From Bacteroidota bacterium (lineage in GTDB: Bacteria; Bacteroidota; Ignavibacteria; UBA10030; UBA8401): DNA of 64,000 nucleotides. The translations under genes and the position numbers were made by a program. Each line of letters begins with the position of its first letter. The first letter of the stretch is position 1. The notes under the pieces are model-generated. The model searched no databases. It worked only from the letters and a program-made list of their open reading frames with translations, and was not told the DNA's origin. Below, piece after piece: positions 25,643 through 35,100 of the stretch. Location: the NCBI GenBank assembly GCA_041658205.1, contig JBBAAO010000001.1:2170001-2234000 (forward strand). The letters run 5' to 3'.

Positions 25643-26239
25643 CTATTTCTTAATCGGTAATCCTGTTTCCGCATCAAATGTTATTTTCTTTTTCTCGGTT
25701 GGGGATCCTGTCAGTGGATCAAATGATTGCTTGAATTGATCCGGCTCTGTTTGCCGATCAATGTATTTAACAAGATCACCTTCCACAGTGTATGTCTTAA
25801 GATCCTCATACAACGGAATTGCCATCAGAACAAACATCGGAGGAAACATTAAGCCACCCAAAAAGCCCAAACCTAACGGAAGCATCACATCACCAAAAGC
25901 GGCATTCCCTTTGATCGTAACATTCACGAGTGCGTCTGCTTCACTATTTTTCAGTTCGGGTCCAAGTAATTCATTAAGATCCGCACTGCCACTTTGAGGA
26001 TGGAGGCGGACAAGAAAAAGGAATGGAACTTTTTGTTGCACTTTAATGTGCTTTATAACTTTGTACTCTCTGTTAATATTTGCGGTCATACTTACCGTCT
26101 TCGTTCCAGCAAACAAAGAAAAGTCCACAGGTGTGAATGAAGCACAACTTTGAATACACACCATCGTTACGATAAGAAAAATTGTTTCGCAAAGACATCT
26201 TGTTCGCAGCAATTTTCTATTCGACAATGCATTAAACAT
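25643..26239 (-). CDS. Putative lipoprotein with hydrophobic segment, unknown function
   Basis: About 198 residues if translation begins at ATG 26239, which has GGAG five bases upstream; ATG 26257 six codons earlier has no ribosome binding site. The N-terminus is basic then hydrophobic and ends in CIQSC (Cys32), a loose lipobox. A middle region with KVPFLFLVRLHPQSGS resembles small Bacteroidota lipoproteins that traffic with envelope clusters, followed by a glycine-rich hydrophobic stretch (about 120-150, LPLGLGFLGGLMFPPMFVLM) and a polar C-terminus containing two near-repeats, FDPLTGSP and FDAETGLP. Last gene of the five-gene envelope run (24-bp gap). Function unknown. Confidence 0.72.
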   Translation of the reverse strand: MFNALSNRKLLRTRCLCETIFLIVTMVCIQSCASFTPVDFSLFAGTKTVSMTANINREYKVIKHIKVQQKVPFLFLVRLHPQSGSADLNELLGPELKNSEADALVNVTIKGNAAFGDVMLPLGLGFLGGLMFPPMFVLMAIPLYEDLKTYTVEGDLVKYIDRQTEPDQFKQSFDPLTGSPTEKKKITFDAETGLPIKK

Positions 26240-26263
26240 ACTGTCTCCGCATTTCATGATTGT

Positions 26264-27502
26264 TCATAAATGTATCCCGATCACGAAACCGACTGATCCA
26301 TTCCCGGTGAGCGTTTGTTCCGGAAGTCCTGCTTGCGGCTCGGAAGGAATAACAATTGAAGGGAAATAGGAATAATCCGCCGTGAGTCCGATCGAAAAGA
26401 AATCATGGATAAAATAACTCGCCTCTCCAAAGATAATTGCGCTTCCGACCGATTTATTCACATCATTATTGTATCTGACCTCTGTTGACGTTCTGGTGAA
26501 TTGATAGGTGTTGAAGTTGTTCGTTCCGTTGGTAGTAACGATCCCTACACTACGATGATATTGGATTGCAGCGATCCCGATCCCGACGCCAATCGCAACG
26601 TCAACATTCTGAGGAATTTGTTCGACGAAGGGTTTATACTTTCCGATAGCATAATATCCTGTCACGTTAAATTGCTGTTCCTGCCCTGTGGAAGTCTCTA
26701 CATAAGTATAAAGATTATTGATATTGTTATTGTAAATCGTGTTATACTTTGTCAACTGTACTTTTGGCTCACTACTCCAATGTATCGCAGCGCCGAATTC
26801 CCTATCCCGTTCGGGGGAATATGTCACTTGAATCTTCCGCAATAAGTTAACATCACTCGTCCCGCCGCCATACATCCCATTATTACCTTGTCCGGTAGCT
26901 TTCCGAAATTCATCCTTTACCCGTGCATACACATGACCACCCTGAACACTCATATGGATCTTTCGATAGTTCAACTCTTTGGAAAATATTCCATAGAGTT
27001 TTGTGCGCGCCTCTTTATTTTCTTTAATGCTGCTGTTAAACTCAAGAATAAGTTCATCGCTCGATCCTGAATTGATCAGTACTCCAACACCTCCGCCGAC
27101 GAGAACTCCAATCAGTGTTGTAAACAACATTCCTGCACCGCCGGCAAATGACTCTTCCAAATATCCTGCCGGCATTCCATCCTGATTTCCGATCAATAAT
27201 GTACTTGCGTACGTTCCGACAATAGATCCGGCAAGGAATAAATTTCCCTGATGCTCAGCGGGTAAAATGACCATTTTTGACAGGCTGGCAACCGGGAAAA
27301 GTTCTGTTCCACTAGATGATGTCAGCACGAGTGTATCATCTTCAATCCCCACGCGAATTCCCATCAGATATCCGCTGACACCAATACCTGTTGTCGTAAA
27401 GACAATGGCTCGCAGAGGAGCTCCATCCCGGGAACTCGCCATCTGCGGAAACGAAACAATGCTCACAAGAGCAACAAGCAGAACTATTCTGAAGTTTGTC
27501 AT
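26264..27502 (-). CDS. Exported protein with LSm/SH3-like N-terminal region and outer-membrane barrel, unknown function
   Basis: Starts at ATG 27502 (MTNFRIVLLVALVSIV), four bases after the upstream stop; a longer reading overlaps that gene. After the signal peptide comes a short beta-rich unit (VGIEDDTLVLTSSSGTELFP) like that in three neighbouring genes, a glycine-rich hydrophobic stretch (GAGMLFTTLIGVLVGGGVGV, about 125-150), and then a C-terminal half (about 165-412) of alternating strands ending TGNGSVGFVIGIHL, which fits an eight-strand-type outer-membrane barrel. Gene order and spacing indicate translation in one operon with its neighbours. I do not recognise a named family. Confidence 0.75.
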   Translation of the reverse strand: MTNFRIVLLVALVSIVSFPQMASSRDGAPLRAIVFTTTGIGVSGYLMGIRVGIEDDTLVLTSSSGTELFPVASLSKMVILPAEHQGNLFLAGSIVGTYASTLLIGNQDGMPAGYLEESFAGGAGMLFTTLIGVLVGGGVGVLINSGSSDELILEFNSSIKENKEARTKLYGIFSKELNYRKIHMSVQGGHVYARVKDEFRKATGQGNNGMYGGGTSDVNLLRKIQVTYSPERDREFGAAIHWSSEPKVQLTKYNTIYNNNINNLYTYVETSTGQEQQFNVTGYYAIGKYKPFVEQIPQNVDVAIGVGIGIAAIQYHRSVGIVTTNGTNNFNTYQFTRTSTEVRYNNDVNKSVGSAIIFGEASYFIHDFFSIGLTADYSYFPSIVIPSEPQAGLPEQTLTGNGSVGFVIGIHL

Positions 27503-27506
27503 ACAG

Positions 27507-27899
27507 TTATATTGAACTGAGAGCAATCATGAGGAGCGTGAACAAAACACCCGACAGGAGTGCAAGTAACAACAACATTGAGCGTCCCGCACTGAATTCG
27601 GATCGCTCTATTTTTGCTCCTACAATATTATTTAGATCTATTTGTACACGTTCGTCATAATTGGTAACCCCGTCAATTGTCGTTTTTGTTTCTGTTCCAT
27701 TTTGCTTCCTGACGATCCGCCCCCCATCATCGTTAAAAGAAACCACAGATCCGTTGTTGAGAGTCAGTGCTACGATCTTTTCCCCTGACCACATTGCCAA
27801 TTCATCACGTATAATCATGTTGTCGAACGTAGATGTGCATCCAGCAAACCCCATCACACACACTGCAAATATTATTCGTTCGACATTCCGTTGGTTCAT
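27507..27899 (-). CDS. Small lipoprotein with beta-rich unit and C-terminal membrane helix, unknown function
   Basis: 130 residues. Lipoprotein signal with lipobox GFAGC (Cys21), a beta-rich central part (KIVALTLNNGSVVSFNDDGG, then VQIDLNNIVGAKIE) and one strongly hydrophobic helix at the C-terminus (about 107-127, SMLLLLALLSGVLFTLLMIA). Having both a lipid anchor and a C-terminal helix is unusual and suggests inner-membrane retention. AAGGG is suitably placed before ATG 27899. It is 16 bp after the 27915 gene and 4 bp before the next. No family recognised. Confidence 0.75.
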   Translation of the reverse strand: MNQRNVERIIFAVCVMGFAGCTSTFDNMIIRDELAMWSGEKIVALTLNNGSVVSFNDDGGRIVRKQNGTETKTTIDGVTNYDERVQIDLNNIVGAKIERSEFSAGRSMLLLLALLSGVLFTLLMIALSSI

Positions 27900-27914
27900 A
27901 GTTTCCCTTTCATC

Positions 27915-28382
27915 TCAAGGTAATTCGACTTCCACATCCTGGAAAAAACTTTCATAGCCAAGCCACCCTCCAAGAACGCCAAAGACAAATCCAACCCCGC
28001 CTACTGCGGCAGCTGAGATTCCGTTCACAGAAAGTGCCGCCGCTCCTGCACCAAGACCTGCACCAAAACAGCCAGAAATTATCATCAAAATTCCTTCTGC
28101 AATTCCCGCTTTTATTGTGTAGGAATGAATTGTTTGGGTTTGAAATATCTCTTCGTCACCCTCCACCTCCAACACAAATTCATTCCCATTAGCACGGATG
28201 AGTGTCCCGGTTTTTGGTCCCTCTGCTTTAAAATTCAAAACAATTGTTCTTCCAATTACATCACGCACTAGTTTTTGTATTCTCAAGTTATTCCCTATGG
28301 AAGAACCTGAATGCTCTTGTGCAATCACCGATCCAGACGCGATGCAAAAAATTGAGAGTATACAGAGAAACACTGTTTTCAT
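27915..28382 (-). CDS. Exported glycine-zipper-like membrane protein, unknown function
   Basis: 155 residues from ATG 28382, which has GAGG eight bases upstream; the in-frame GTG at 28394 is less likely. Signal peptide (about 1-21), then a beta-rich unit (GRTIVLNFKAEGPKTGTLIR, NEFVLEVEGDEE) and a glycine/alanine-rich hydrophobic part (about 95-140, GCFGAGLGAGAAALSVNG, GGVGFVFGVLGGWLGYE) like glycine-zipper membrane proteins. The combination of a small LSm/SH3-like unit with a membrane segment is shared with the two downstream genes. No family recognised. Confidence 0.75.
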   Translation of the reverse strand: MKTVFLCILSIFCIASGSVIAQEHSGSSIGNNLRIQKLVRDVIGRTIVLNFKAEGPKTGTLIRANGNEFVLEVEGDEEIFQTQTIHSYTIKAGIAEGILMIISGCFGAGLGAGAAALSVNGISAAAVGGVGFVFGVLGGWLGYESFFQDVEVELP

Positions 28383-28553
28383 AAATAACCTCACACAAAC
28401 AATGCGGTATTTCCTAGTGCGTATACAAAAAAGTAATCTTGTGCTTTGAAATCATCCTTTCCTATTGAATCGTAGATCGACGCGATGTCACAACAACGTT
28501 CAGGATGACCATAGTACGCGGTGCGCGTCGAAGAATGCTTTGAGACAGCGACA

Positions 28554-30083
28554 TTAGAATTCAACGATTCTCCAAAAGAGAGCGATGTACGGGTGTTGGA
28601 AATGAATACCAATACGTAAACTTTCATTCACCGCGTACAGAAGACCAAAATCAAAATCAACCGTCCGTTCTTCTCCATCAAGTCCATCCAAGATGAACGG
28701 CGTTTCCCGTAAATAATCTTTCACCACTTGATTCAGCGTTCGATATCGGTACCCGTTGTCTGCCCAGATATTTGCGGCGAGTTTCAAGTCCTTCATTAAG
28801 TCATACTCGAAGGCAGCCCAAAAACGAAACGGTACTTTCCCGAGTGCATCATTGGACCATTTATACCCGGCTGCCAGAACATCATCCCTATAGAACGGCA
28901 ATGTGTTTGTTCTGAAACCAAGATGATAACCCATTTCTCCACGACCTGATTCGAGTGTCCAACGATGTGAAAGCACCACATAGAATTCAGCATAGAAATT
29001 ATTCTTGTACTGCTTGGAAAGTGCGTTTGAAATTGAAAATGGCGCCGACAGTTCGTTGATCGGTTTTCCACCGACTTTATCCTCTTTAATGAAGCGGGCA
29101 TATTTCGCTATCACCGATGTCATATCGTGATGGCTGTACATGTCCATTCCGACTGCAGCAGCGATTCGATTGGTGGCGGTCCGTTGATTGTAAAATTGAA
29201 TAATTGGTTGAAGGTTCAAATCACCGGAGAAATTATTACCAAACGATGTGCGGACCATAAACCGATCTGTAAATCCATATCCGAGCGAGAGGGCACTAAT
29301 ATAGAGCGAATTTGGTTCCAACGGAAATGCGGTTGGATCAAAAAATATGTCAGTCAACACCACATTGCCTCGATAGAATGTCTTCTTCTCTTCTGCCCAT
29401 GGAACAAGTTTTCCGCCATGATAGCGATTCATATTCTGGATATCTCGTTTATCGACAATGACGTCACCGTATTTAGAACGTACGGTGATATCTTCGATTG
29501 TTTCCTTCAACACCGGACCAACATAGCGGCTGCCGTCACGTTTTGTAATCTCCGCCGTTTCTTCCAAAATATCTTTCGTGGGAATCTTCAGAATACCATC
29601 GGCAGTTTCGATATTACACATGCCGCTGTCGATACTCGCTATCGATCCTTGAATAATATTTCCATCGATGAGATGAAATCGCTTCGACATTCCTATTTCA
29701 AGATATTCAGCAATCAGCAGCGTCTGTTGTTGTCCTTTTGTGGAATTCTGCTGAACCACAGGATTATTTTGTTGCTGCGGTTGCAGTGTTGATGTAGGAG
29801 TATTCTGCGCAGGAGCAGTGCGAATAACATCGGATGGTAACGGTGGTGTATCGCTTTGAAATAATGCGATCAGTGTCGCTGCATTCTTCCGACTCAAATC
29901 GTTCAATGAAGAACCCCATTTTTGGATCAAATAATCGTTCAGGGCCTGTGCGGTAAATCCCTTTTCAAGCGCCAACGAACGAATAGCCTCGGCTTGTGCT
30001 GGTAGAATCCGATCATCTTGAGAAAAGGTTATTGTCATACCAAACATGACCAAAAACAAAAAAAATGGAATAATTGCTTTCAT
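28554..30083 (-). CDS. Exported protein with LSm-like domains and outer-membrane barrel, unknown function
   Basis: 509 residues from ATG 30083, preceded by GGAGG; 19 further in-frame codons upstream lack a signal-like start. Signal peptide (about 1-22); a helical region (about 25-75) and Gln/Pro/Thr-rich linker (about 75-120); two beta-rich LSm/SH3-like repeats (about 135-215: LIDGNIIQGSIASIDSGMCN, then VGPVLKETIEDITVRSKYGD); and a C-terminal barrel-like region (about 235-509) closing with aromatic strands (IALFWRIVEF). First gene of the envelope run; a perfect 8+8 inverted repeat lies about 76 bp upstream. The LSm-like part could sense or bind something in the periplasm; not recognised further. 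Confidence 0.78.
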   Translation of the reverse strand: MKAIIPFFLFLVMFGMTITFSQDDRILPAQAEAIRSLALEKGFTAQALNDYLIQKWGSSLNDLSRKNAATLIALFQSDTPPLPSDVIRTAPAQNTPTSTLQPQQQNNPVVQQNSTKGQQQTLLIAEYLEIGMSKRFHLIDGNIIQGSIASIDSGMCNIETADGILKIPTKDILEETAEITKRDGSRYVGPVLKETIEDITVRSKYGDVIVDKRDIQNMNRYHGGKLVPWAEEKKTFYRGNVVLTDIFFDPTAFPLEPNSLYISALSLGYGFTDRFMVRTSFGNNFSGDLNLQPIIQFYNQRTATNRIAAAVGMDMYSHHDMTSVIAKYARFIKEDKVGGKPINELSAPFSISNALSKQYKNNFYAEFYVVLSHRWTLESGRGEMGYHLGFRTNTLPFYRDDVLAAGYKWSNDALGKVPFRFWAAFEYDLMKDLKLAANIWADNGYRYRTLNQVVKDYLRETPFILDGLDGEERTVDFDFGLLYAVNESLRIGIHFQHPYIALFWRIVEF

Positions 30084-30158
30084 ACAAACCTCCGTTATTA
30101 TTGAGACACACCAACTGCAGTTTTCATGTACAACATGCATGCAAGAATGGCAAAATAC

Positions 30159-30178
30159 AATGACATAATCATGTCATT
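30159..30178. promoter_or_regulatory. Perfect inverted repeat AATGACAT-N4-ATGTCATT upstream of the envelope cluster
   Basis: Twenty bases with eight-base perfect arms and a four-base spacer (AATC), centred about 85 bp before ATG 30083 and after the response regulator stop. A half-site CATGTCATTT also occurs at 30991-31000. Size and symmetry fit a dimeric regulator; the adjacent NarL-type regulator (30289-30918) is the obvious candidate. Inference only. Confidence 0.5.
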
Positions 30179-30210
30179 TTGAAATGCATCGCTTTGCTCC
30201 AAAACAAGAA

Positions 30211-30254
30211 GAAAAAACGAAACCGGCGATTCTTCTTGATGTGAAGAAGGTTTC
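30211..30254 (-). terminator. Probable terminator after the kinase/GAF-HK/regulator operon
   Basis: Minus strand: GAAACC pairs with GGTTTC and encloses a smaller CTTCTT/AAGAAG hairpin; the outer stem is followed by GTTTTTTC. It lies about 35 bp beyond the stop of the response regulator gene (30289). The nested fold makes this less certain than the simple hairpins elsewhere. Confidence 0.5.
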
Positions 30255-30288
30255 TTTAAGAATAGTACTACACAACTATTTCGATTGG

Positions 30289-30918
30289 CTAAACAATATT
30301 GTGTTTTATCGCCTTCGCCACAGCTTGTGATTTAGAATGGACGTGGAGTTTCTCGTAAACATGACGAATGTGGTTCCGAACTGTGTCAAGGCTGATAAAC
30401 AGTTTCTCTGCAATCATACTATAGTTTAAACCTTCGATCAGTTGATTGAGAATCTCTTGTTCGCGTGGAGTGAGTGAATAATTTTCTTTTTCAGTCGGGA
30501 ATTGTTTTTTAAACATCTCTATGACTTTGCGTGCAATCATCGGAGTCATCGGCATGCCGCCCGCCGCAGAATCTTCAACGGAAGCAAGCAGTTTTTGCGG
30601 AGGAGTGTTTTTCAGCATATATCCGTTGGCACCCGCAACAATAGCGTCGAAAATATTCTTACTGTCGTCAAAAACAGTGAGCATAATTACCTGTGTATCG
30701 GGATATTTTTTTTTCACGAGGCGAACACCTTCCGTTCCGGATTTGCCGGGAAGTCCGATATCCATTAACACTACATCGACCTCAGTCAGTTTTTTCATCG
30801 CTTCTTCTACTGACTCAAATTGACCGAGACAACGAAATCCATCATTATTCCGCAGGATCTGATACAGACCTTCGCGATAATCAACATTATCTTCAACGAT
30901 TGCGACTCGAATACTCAT
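30289..30918 (-). CDS. NarL/LuxR-type response regulator
   Basis: 209 residues. Receiver with EDN at 9-11, phosphoacceptor Asp53 (LMDIGLPGKSG) and switch lysine in MLKNTPP; LuxR HTH about 145-205 (LTPREQEILNQLIEGLNYSM, then LFISLDTVRNHIRHVYEKL). It is last in a three-gene operon with the GAF histidine kinase and the kinase/cyclase fusion, separated from the kinase gene by 71 bp. Compared with the two other regulators in the window it keeps the same receiver loops but its recognition helix differs (DTVRNHIRHVY versus HTVNSHLKNIY and HTVDFHIRNIY), so it should read a different DNA site. Confidence 0.93.
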   Translation of the reverse strand: MSIRVAIVEDNVDYREGLYQILRNNDGFRCLGQFESVEEAMKKLTEVDVVLMDIGLPGKSGTEGVRLVKKKYPDTQVIMLTVFDDSKNIFDAIVAGANGYMLKNTPPQKLLASVEDSAAGGMPMTPMIARKVIEMFKKQFPTEKENYSLTPREQEILNQLIEGLNYSMIAEKLFISLDTVRNHIRHVYEKLHVHSKSQAVAKAIKHNIV

Positions 30919-30989
30919 ACAGCTTTTGACCTATCGATCTGTTTTTCCGTTCAACGTACATGTTGATGAAAAAAGAAACAATAGCATTT

Positions 30990-32165
30990 TCATGTCATTT
31001 TTTTAGAAAGTATCAATGTCGTACCTTTTTCTTTTTCGGATACAATTGATAGCTTTGCATCTATTTCTCTTGCACGCTTCTCCATATTTTTCAATCCATG
31101 GCCGCCATTTGATACGCTGCCACTTTCGCTTCGATCAAGTTTATATCCGATACCGTCATCGTGAATCATCATTTCAAACAAACCATTATGCAACACAATT
31201 TTGATAAAAATATTTCGGGCATGTGAATGGGTCAGAATGTTGTTCAGAGCCTCCTTGAAAATAAGGAATATATTCCGTCGTACGACAACTGATAATTCTT
31301 TCTCAACCAGATCCTCTGGAATTGAAACATGATGACGGATCTCCTTTGTACTGCACAAATCGACAGTAAGGTTTTTCAATCGACTGAACAAATCATTGAG
31401 AGAATCATGTTCCGGTGCAATCGACCAGACAATATCTCCCATCGTATCGACAGCATTGTGCGATAGGGATGTCATTTTATCGATGGTCTCAATCGCTTGC
31501 GGCGGTGCATCACGCAATAATCGTTTTACACTTTCGGCGTAGAGTGCTATGCTACTTAACGACGATGCAATGTCGTCATGTAAATCACGTGCGATGCGTA
31601 TCTGCATCTCTCGTCTTTCTTCTTCCAGACGGGTATTTTCTATGATATGGGACATTTGTGATGCAATAATAGTCAAGAGTCGTTGATCGTTTTGGTTGAA
31701 AGCTCTTTCTGTTGAGTTATAGACTGTGATCACTCCAGTCAGATTTCCTTTTATCATCATCGGTACACACAACAACGAGGAGATCGGTTCTTCCCATGGA
31801 ATTCGGTTAAATTGAACATTGTGCGCCGGATCGTTCAATAGTAATGGTTGTTTATTCAACAACATCCATCCCAATAATCCTTCGTTAAAATGAAATTTAT
31901 TATCTTCGCTCGATCGAACGATAATGCGTACCAGCGTTTTCGTTTGTTCAGCATTGTTTTCGTCAACAAGCGTAATAACGCCTTGCTCAGCTTGTAACGC
32001 TTGCAACGATCGTTTTACGATGGTCTTCAGCATTTCATTTAAATCCAAACTTACCGCTGCCGCTTGCGCCATTTCATTCAGGACAGTCAATTCCTCAACG
32101 GCGCGCGCCAATGCGGTATTCTCTTCCTCTACCGTTGAATAATATTGCCGTTGTTCATTCCTCAT
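30990..32165 (-). CDS. Cytoplasmic GAF-domain sensor histidine kinase
   Basis: 391 residues without membrane segments. Short coiled region (about 10-35), GAF domain (about 38-180), HisKA_3 dimerisation helix with phosphoacceptor His196 in IARDLHDDIASSLSS, and HATPase with N-box KEALNNILTHSH and G-box DDGIGYK. The first 180 residues closely match the N-terminus of the SpoIIE phosphatase at 51731-53029 (AVEELxxLN, LxAEQGVITLV, GWMxLNKxPL, LLCVPxxIK). The gene starts ten bases after the stop of the kinase/cyclase gene. Partner regulator is the next gene. A soluble ligand or redox cue sensed by the GAF domain is likely but unspecified. Confidence 0.92.
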   Translation of the reverse strand: MRNEQRQYYSTVEEENTALARAVEELTVLNEMAQAAAVSLDLNEMLKTIVKRSLQALQAEQGVITLVDENNAEQTKTLVRIIVRSSEDNKFHFNEGLLGWMLLNKQPLLLNDPAHNVQFNRIPWEEPISSLLCVPMMIKGNLTGVITVYNSTERAFNQNDQRLLTIIASQMSHIIENTRLEEERREMQIRIARDLHDDIASSLSSIALYAESVKRLLRDAPPQAIETIDKMTSLSHNAVDTMGDIVWSIAPEHDSLNDLFSRLKNLTVDLCSTKEIRHHVSIPEDLVEKELSVVVRRNIFLIFKEALNNILTHSHARNIFIKIVLHNGLFEMMIHDDGIGYKLDRSESGSVSNGGHGLKNMEKRAREIDAKLSIVSEKEKGTTLILSKKMT

Positions 32166-32175
32166 ACAGTAAGTA

Positions 32176-35100
32176 TTAGTTCAAACCGATATTCGTGAGT
32201 AGTTCTGTATACCGTTTATCGTTCCGCAACGTGCCGAGAATCGGTTCGACTTTTAAGAGGATCATTGACCCATCATGTTGGTCGATTCCTTTTTTCATCC
32301 ACTGAAATGCTGTTTCGTTTTCACCCAAACCGGCATAAATAATTCCTATCCAGTACGGCGATATGTATGTCTTCACAGAATTTTTTTTCAATTCTTCTGC
32401 AATTGTACGGGACTCTTTTCTCTTCCCCGAAACGGCGTACGCATATGCAAGCGCTGCAGTCGGTATGGGATGGTTGAGGGAATAGATCCTGGCTTTCTTG
32501 AACGCCACAATTGCTTCATCATAACGTTTTTGCTGAAGTAATGCCCCGCCCAATGGGATGTATGCAGCATAAAAACTTGGATCACTTCTCAGTACCGTTT
32601 GATACTGATCGATCGCTTCCTGAAATTTTCCCGAAAAATACAGCGTCAGCCCTATTTCGGAACTGATGACGATCGAAAGAGGATCCAATTCTTGCGCATG
32701 TTTCCGAGCTGCAACAGCTTCATCAAATCTACCTGTGACTGTTAGAAAATATGCATACCAGCTTTGACCCATTGCATAACTTGGATTAAGCTCCAACGAA
32801 GTTCGAAATTCTTTTTCCGCCTCACTCCAGTTCCAATCATAGTGCATCAACGTAAATCCTAACGATGTGTGAGCTTCGGGCAGGGACGCATCGAGTTCAA
32901 GAGCTTTGAGTGCCGCTTTTTTTGCCAAGGGATATGCTTCGGGTGGTGGCAGTACATAAAAATTTCCCAGCAGTACGTATGCATCGGCAAGTCCTGCGTA
33001 TGCCAACGAAAATTGGCTGTCTTTTTGAATTGATTTTTTGAAATATTCTACACTTTGGAGTAAATCTAGCGGAAACCGTTTGTTCCAATAAAATCTCCCC
33101 TGCAAATACAAAGTATATGCTTCAATATTTACCTGCCGTCTACTATCAGCATTTTGATTGATCGGAGCTATGAGCTTCAGAGGAAGTGCGTTTGCGACCC
33201 GCTTGGCAACATTCGATTGTATATCAAAAACATCCGTCAGTTCACTGTTGTATTCCTCAGACCATAAATGTTCCTGATTGGAGACATCAATTAATTGCAC
33301 GGTGATCCGGAGTTTCTTGCCCGACTTTCGTACGCTGCCTGTCAAAATCGCTTTCACCTTCAATTCGTTTCCAATTTCCGAGATCTTTTTATTGCTTCCC
33401 CTGTATTGTATGATTGATGTTCGTGCAATCACTCTAATCTGTTGAATTTTAGAAAGTGTCGAAATAAGTTCTTCCGTCATACCGTCCGCAAAGTATTCAT
33501 CCTCTTTATTCGGACTGATATTTGAGAATGGAAGTACCGCTATTCTGTAATCGTTTGAAGGAATCATCAATTCACGAACAACGTCCGTTGGAGCAGTATC
33601 ACGCAGCATCTCGGTTTGAGAAGATGTATTGTTCAACGGCATGTGTATTGACCCAGGTGAAATATTTTCTTCCTTTTGACTGTTCGTGGAAGCGTTGCTC
33701 ATCACTGGTGTTTGCGTTATGTTGTCGATTGTGGAATGAACCGTCGTACCGGAAGTATCACGGACAGCGGAAATATTCGCTGATAATACGGGATCATTGT
33801 TTTGCCAAAGAAGAAAAGTCACTACACTACTGACAACTATCAACAACGCGATGCCAATCGCTTGAATTTTTTTACGTCTATACGTAAATAACATACGCTC
33901 CGTAATTCCGCTGCGTTGTTTTTCCCACGGAAGAACAATTTTATAAATGTCTACAGGAATTTGAATATTTTTTAATTGAGGTCTACCGATTTTGAGCAGA
34001 GGCAGATCGATCTTATTCCTGATCTGGCGGGCAACATCTTCCGAAACACAAATACCCCCGGAATCGGCGATCGGTTCAATTCGGGCGGCAATATTCACAC
34101 CGTCGCCTTGCACTTTATTATCAATATGGATGACATCTCCAATATGAATTCCGATTCGGATGTGGATCTGTTTTTCCGGCGCCATCGAACCATTGTGCTC
34201 GCGAATACTTTTTTGTATCTCAACCGCGCACCGTGATGCTTCCAGCGCACTTTCAAATTCCAAAAAGAATGCATCACCGATCGTATCGATTTCTTTTCCG
34301 CTGAAATTGGGAACAACCGATCTGACGATCACCTGCTGTTGGGCCAACAGTTCCAATGAAAGCGATTCATTTTTTTGCGCCAAGGCACTGTAACCGACCA
34401 TATCCGTAAAGACTATTGCGGAAAGTCTTCGTTTCTGTGCCGACGGCAGATTTGAAGCACTCGCCGATGGTGCAATTGACCCTGAAGATTGTTTCTTCCA
34501 ATACTGACGAAGTTGAATTTCCATTTCACCTGCCGATTGAAAACGATCTCGCGATTCCTTCTTGAGTGCTCTTTCAATAATGAGAACAAATTCCGTCGGC
34601 ACATCAGGAGCATAACGATGCACGGGAGTACATTCCTCATGTAAGATGGAATACATGACTGCCGCTTCATGCTCCCCGCGAAACGGAAGCCGTCTTGTTG
34701 TCATTTCATATAAGACAACGCCAAGGGCAAAGATATCGGTTTGTGAATTTATTTCCTTTCCCAGAATCTGTTCCGGCGCAAGATAAGCAAGCGTTCCAAC
34801 TCTAACGGATTTCCGTGTTTTGAAAATGGAATCTTTTAATTTTGCCAACCCGAAATCCATCACCTTTACCTGATGTTGATTGGTGATCATGATGTTATCG
34901 GGCTTTATATCACGATGAACAATTCCCTTATTGTGTGCCTCTTTTAATGCGGCAATGATATTAATCGTAACATCGATAATTTCATCCAAGGAAAGAGGAG
35001 TAAGTGCCATCCGTTGTCGTAGTGTCATTCCCTCAACATACTCCATGGCGATAAATTGTTTTCCATCAGCCTCTTCAAAGTCATAAATAACGCAGACAGT

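Noticed and set aside
28391..28627. 78-codon open frame on the minus strand ending in GNTALFV
   Set aside because: Half of it overlaps the 28554 gene in another frame and there is no start codon with a ribosome binding site in the gap; probably chance or a repeat remnant.
29127..29792. 221-codon open frame on the plus strand
   Set aside because: Antisense to the envelope gene at 28554-30083, whose signal peptide, ribosome binding site and operon position are convincing.
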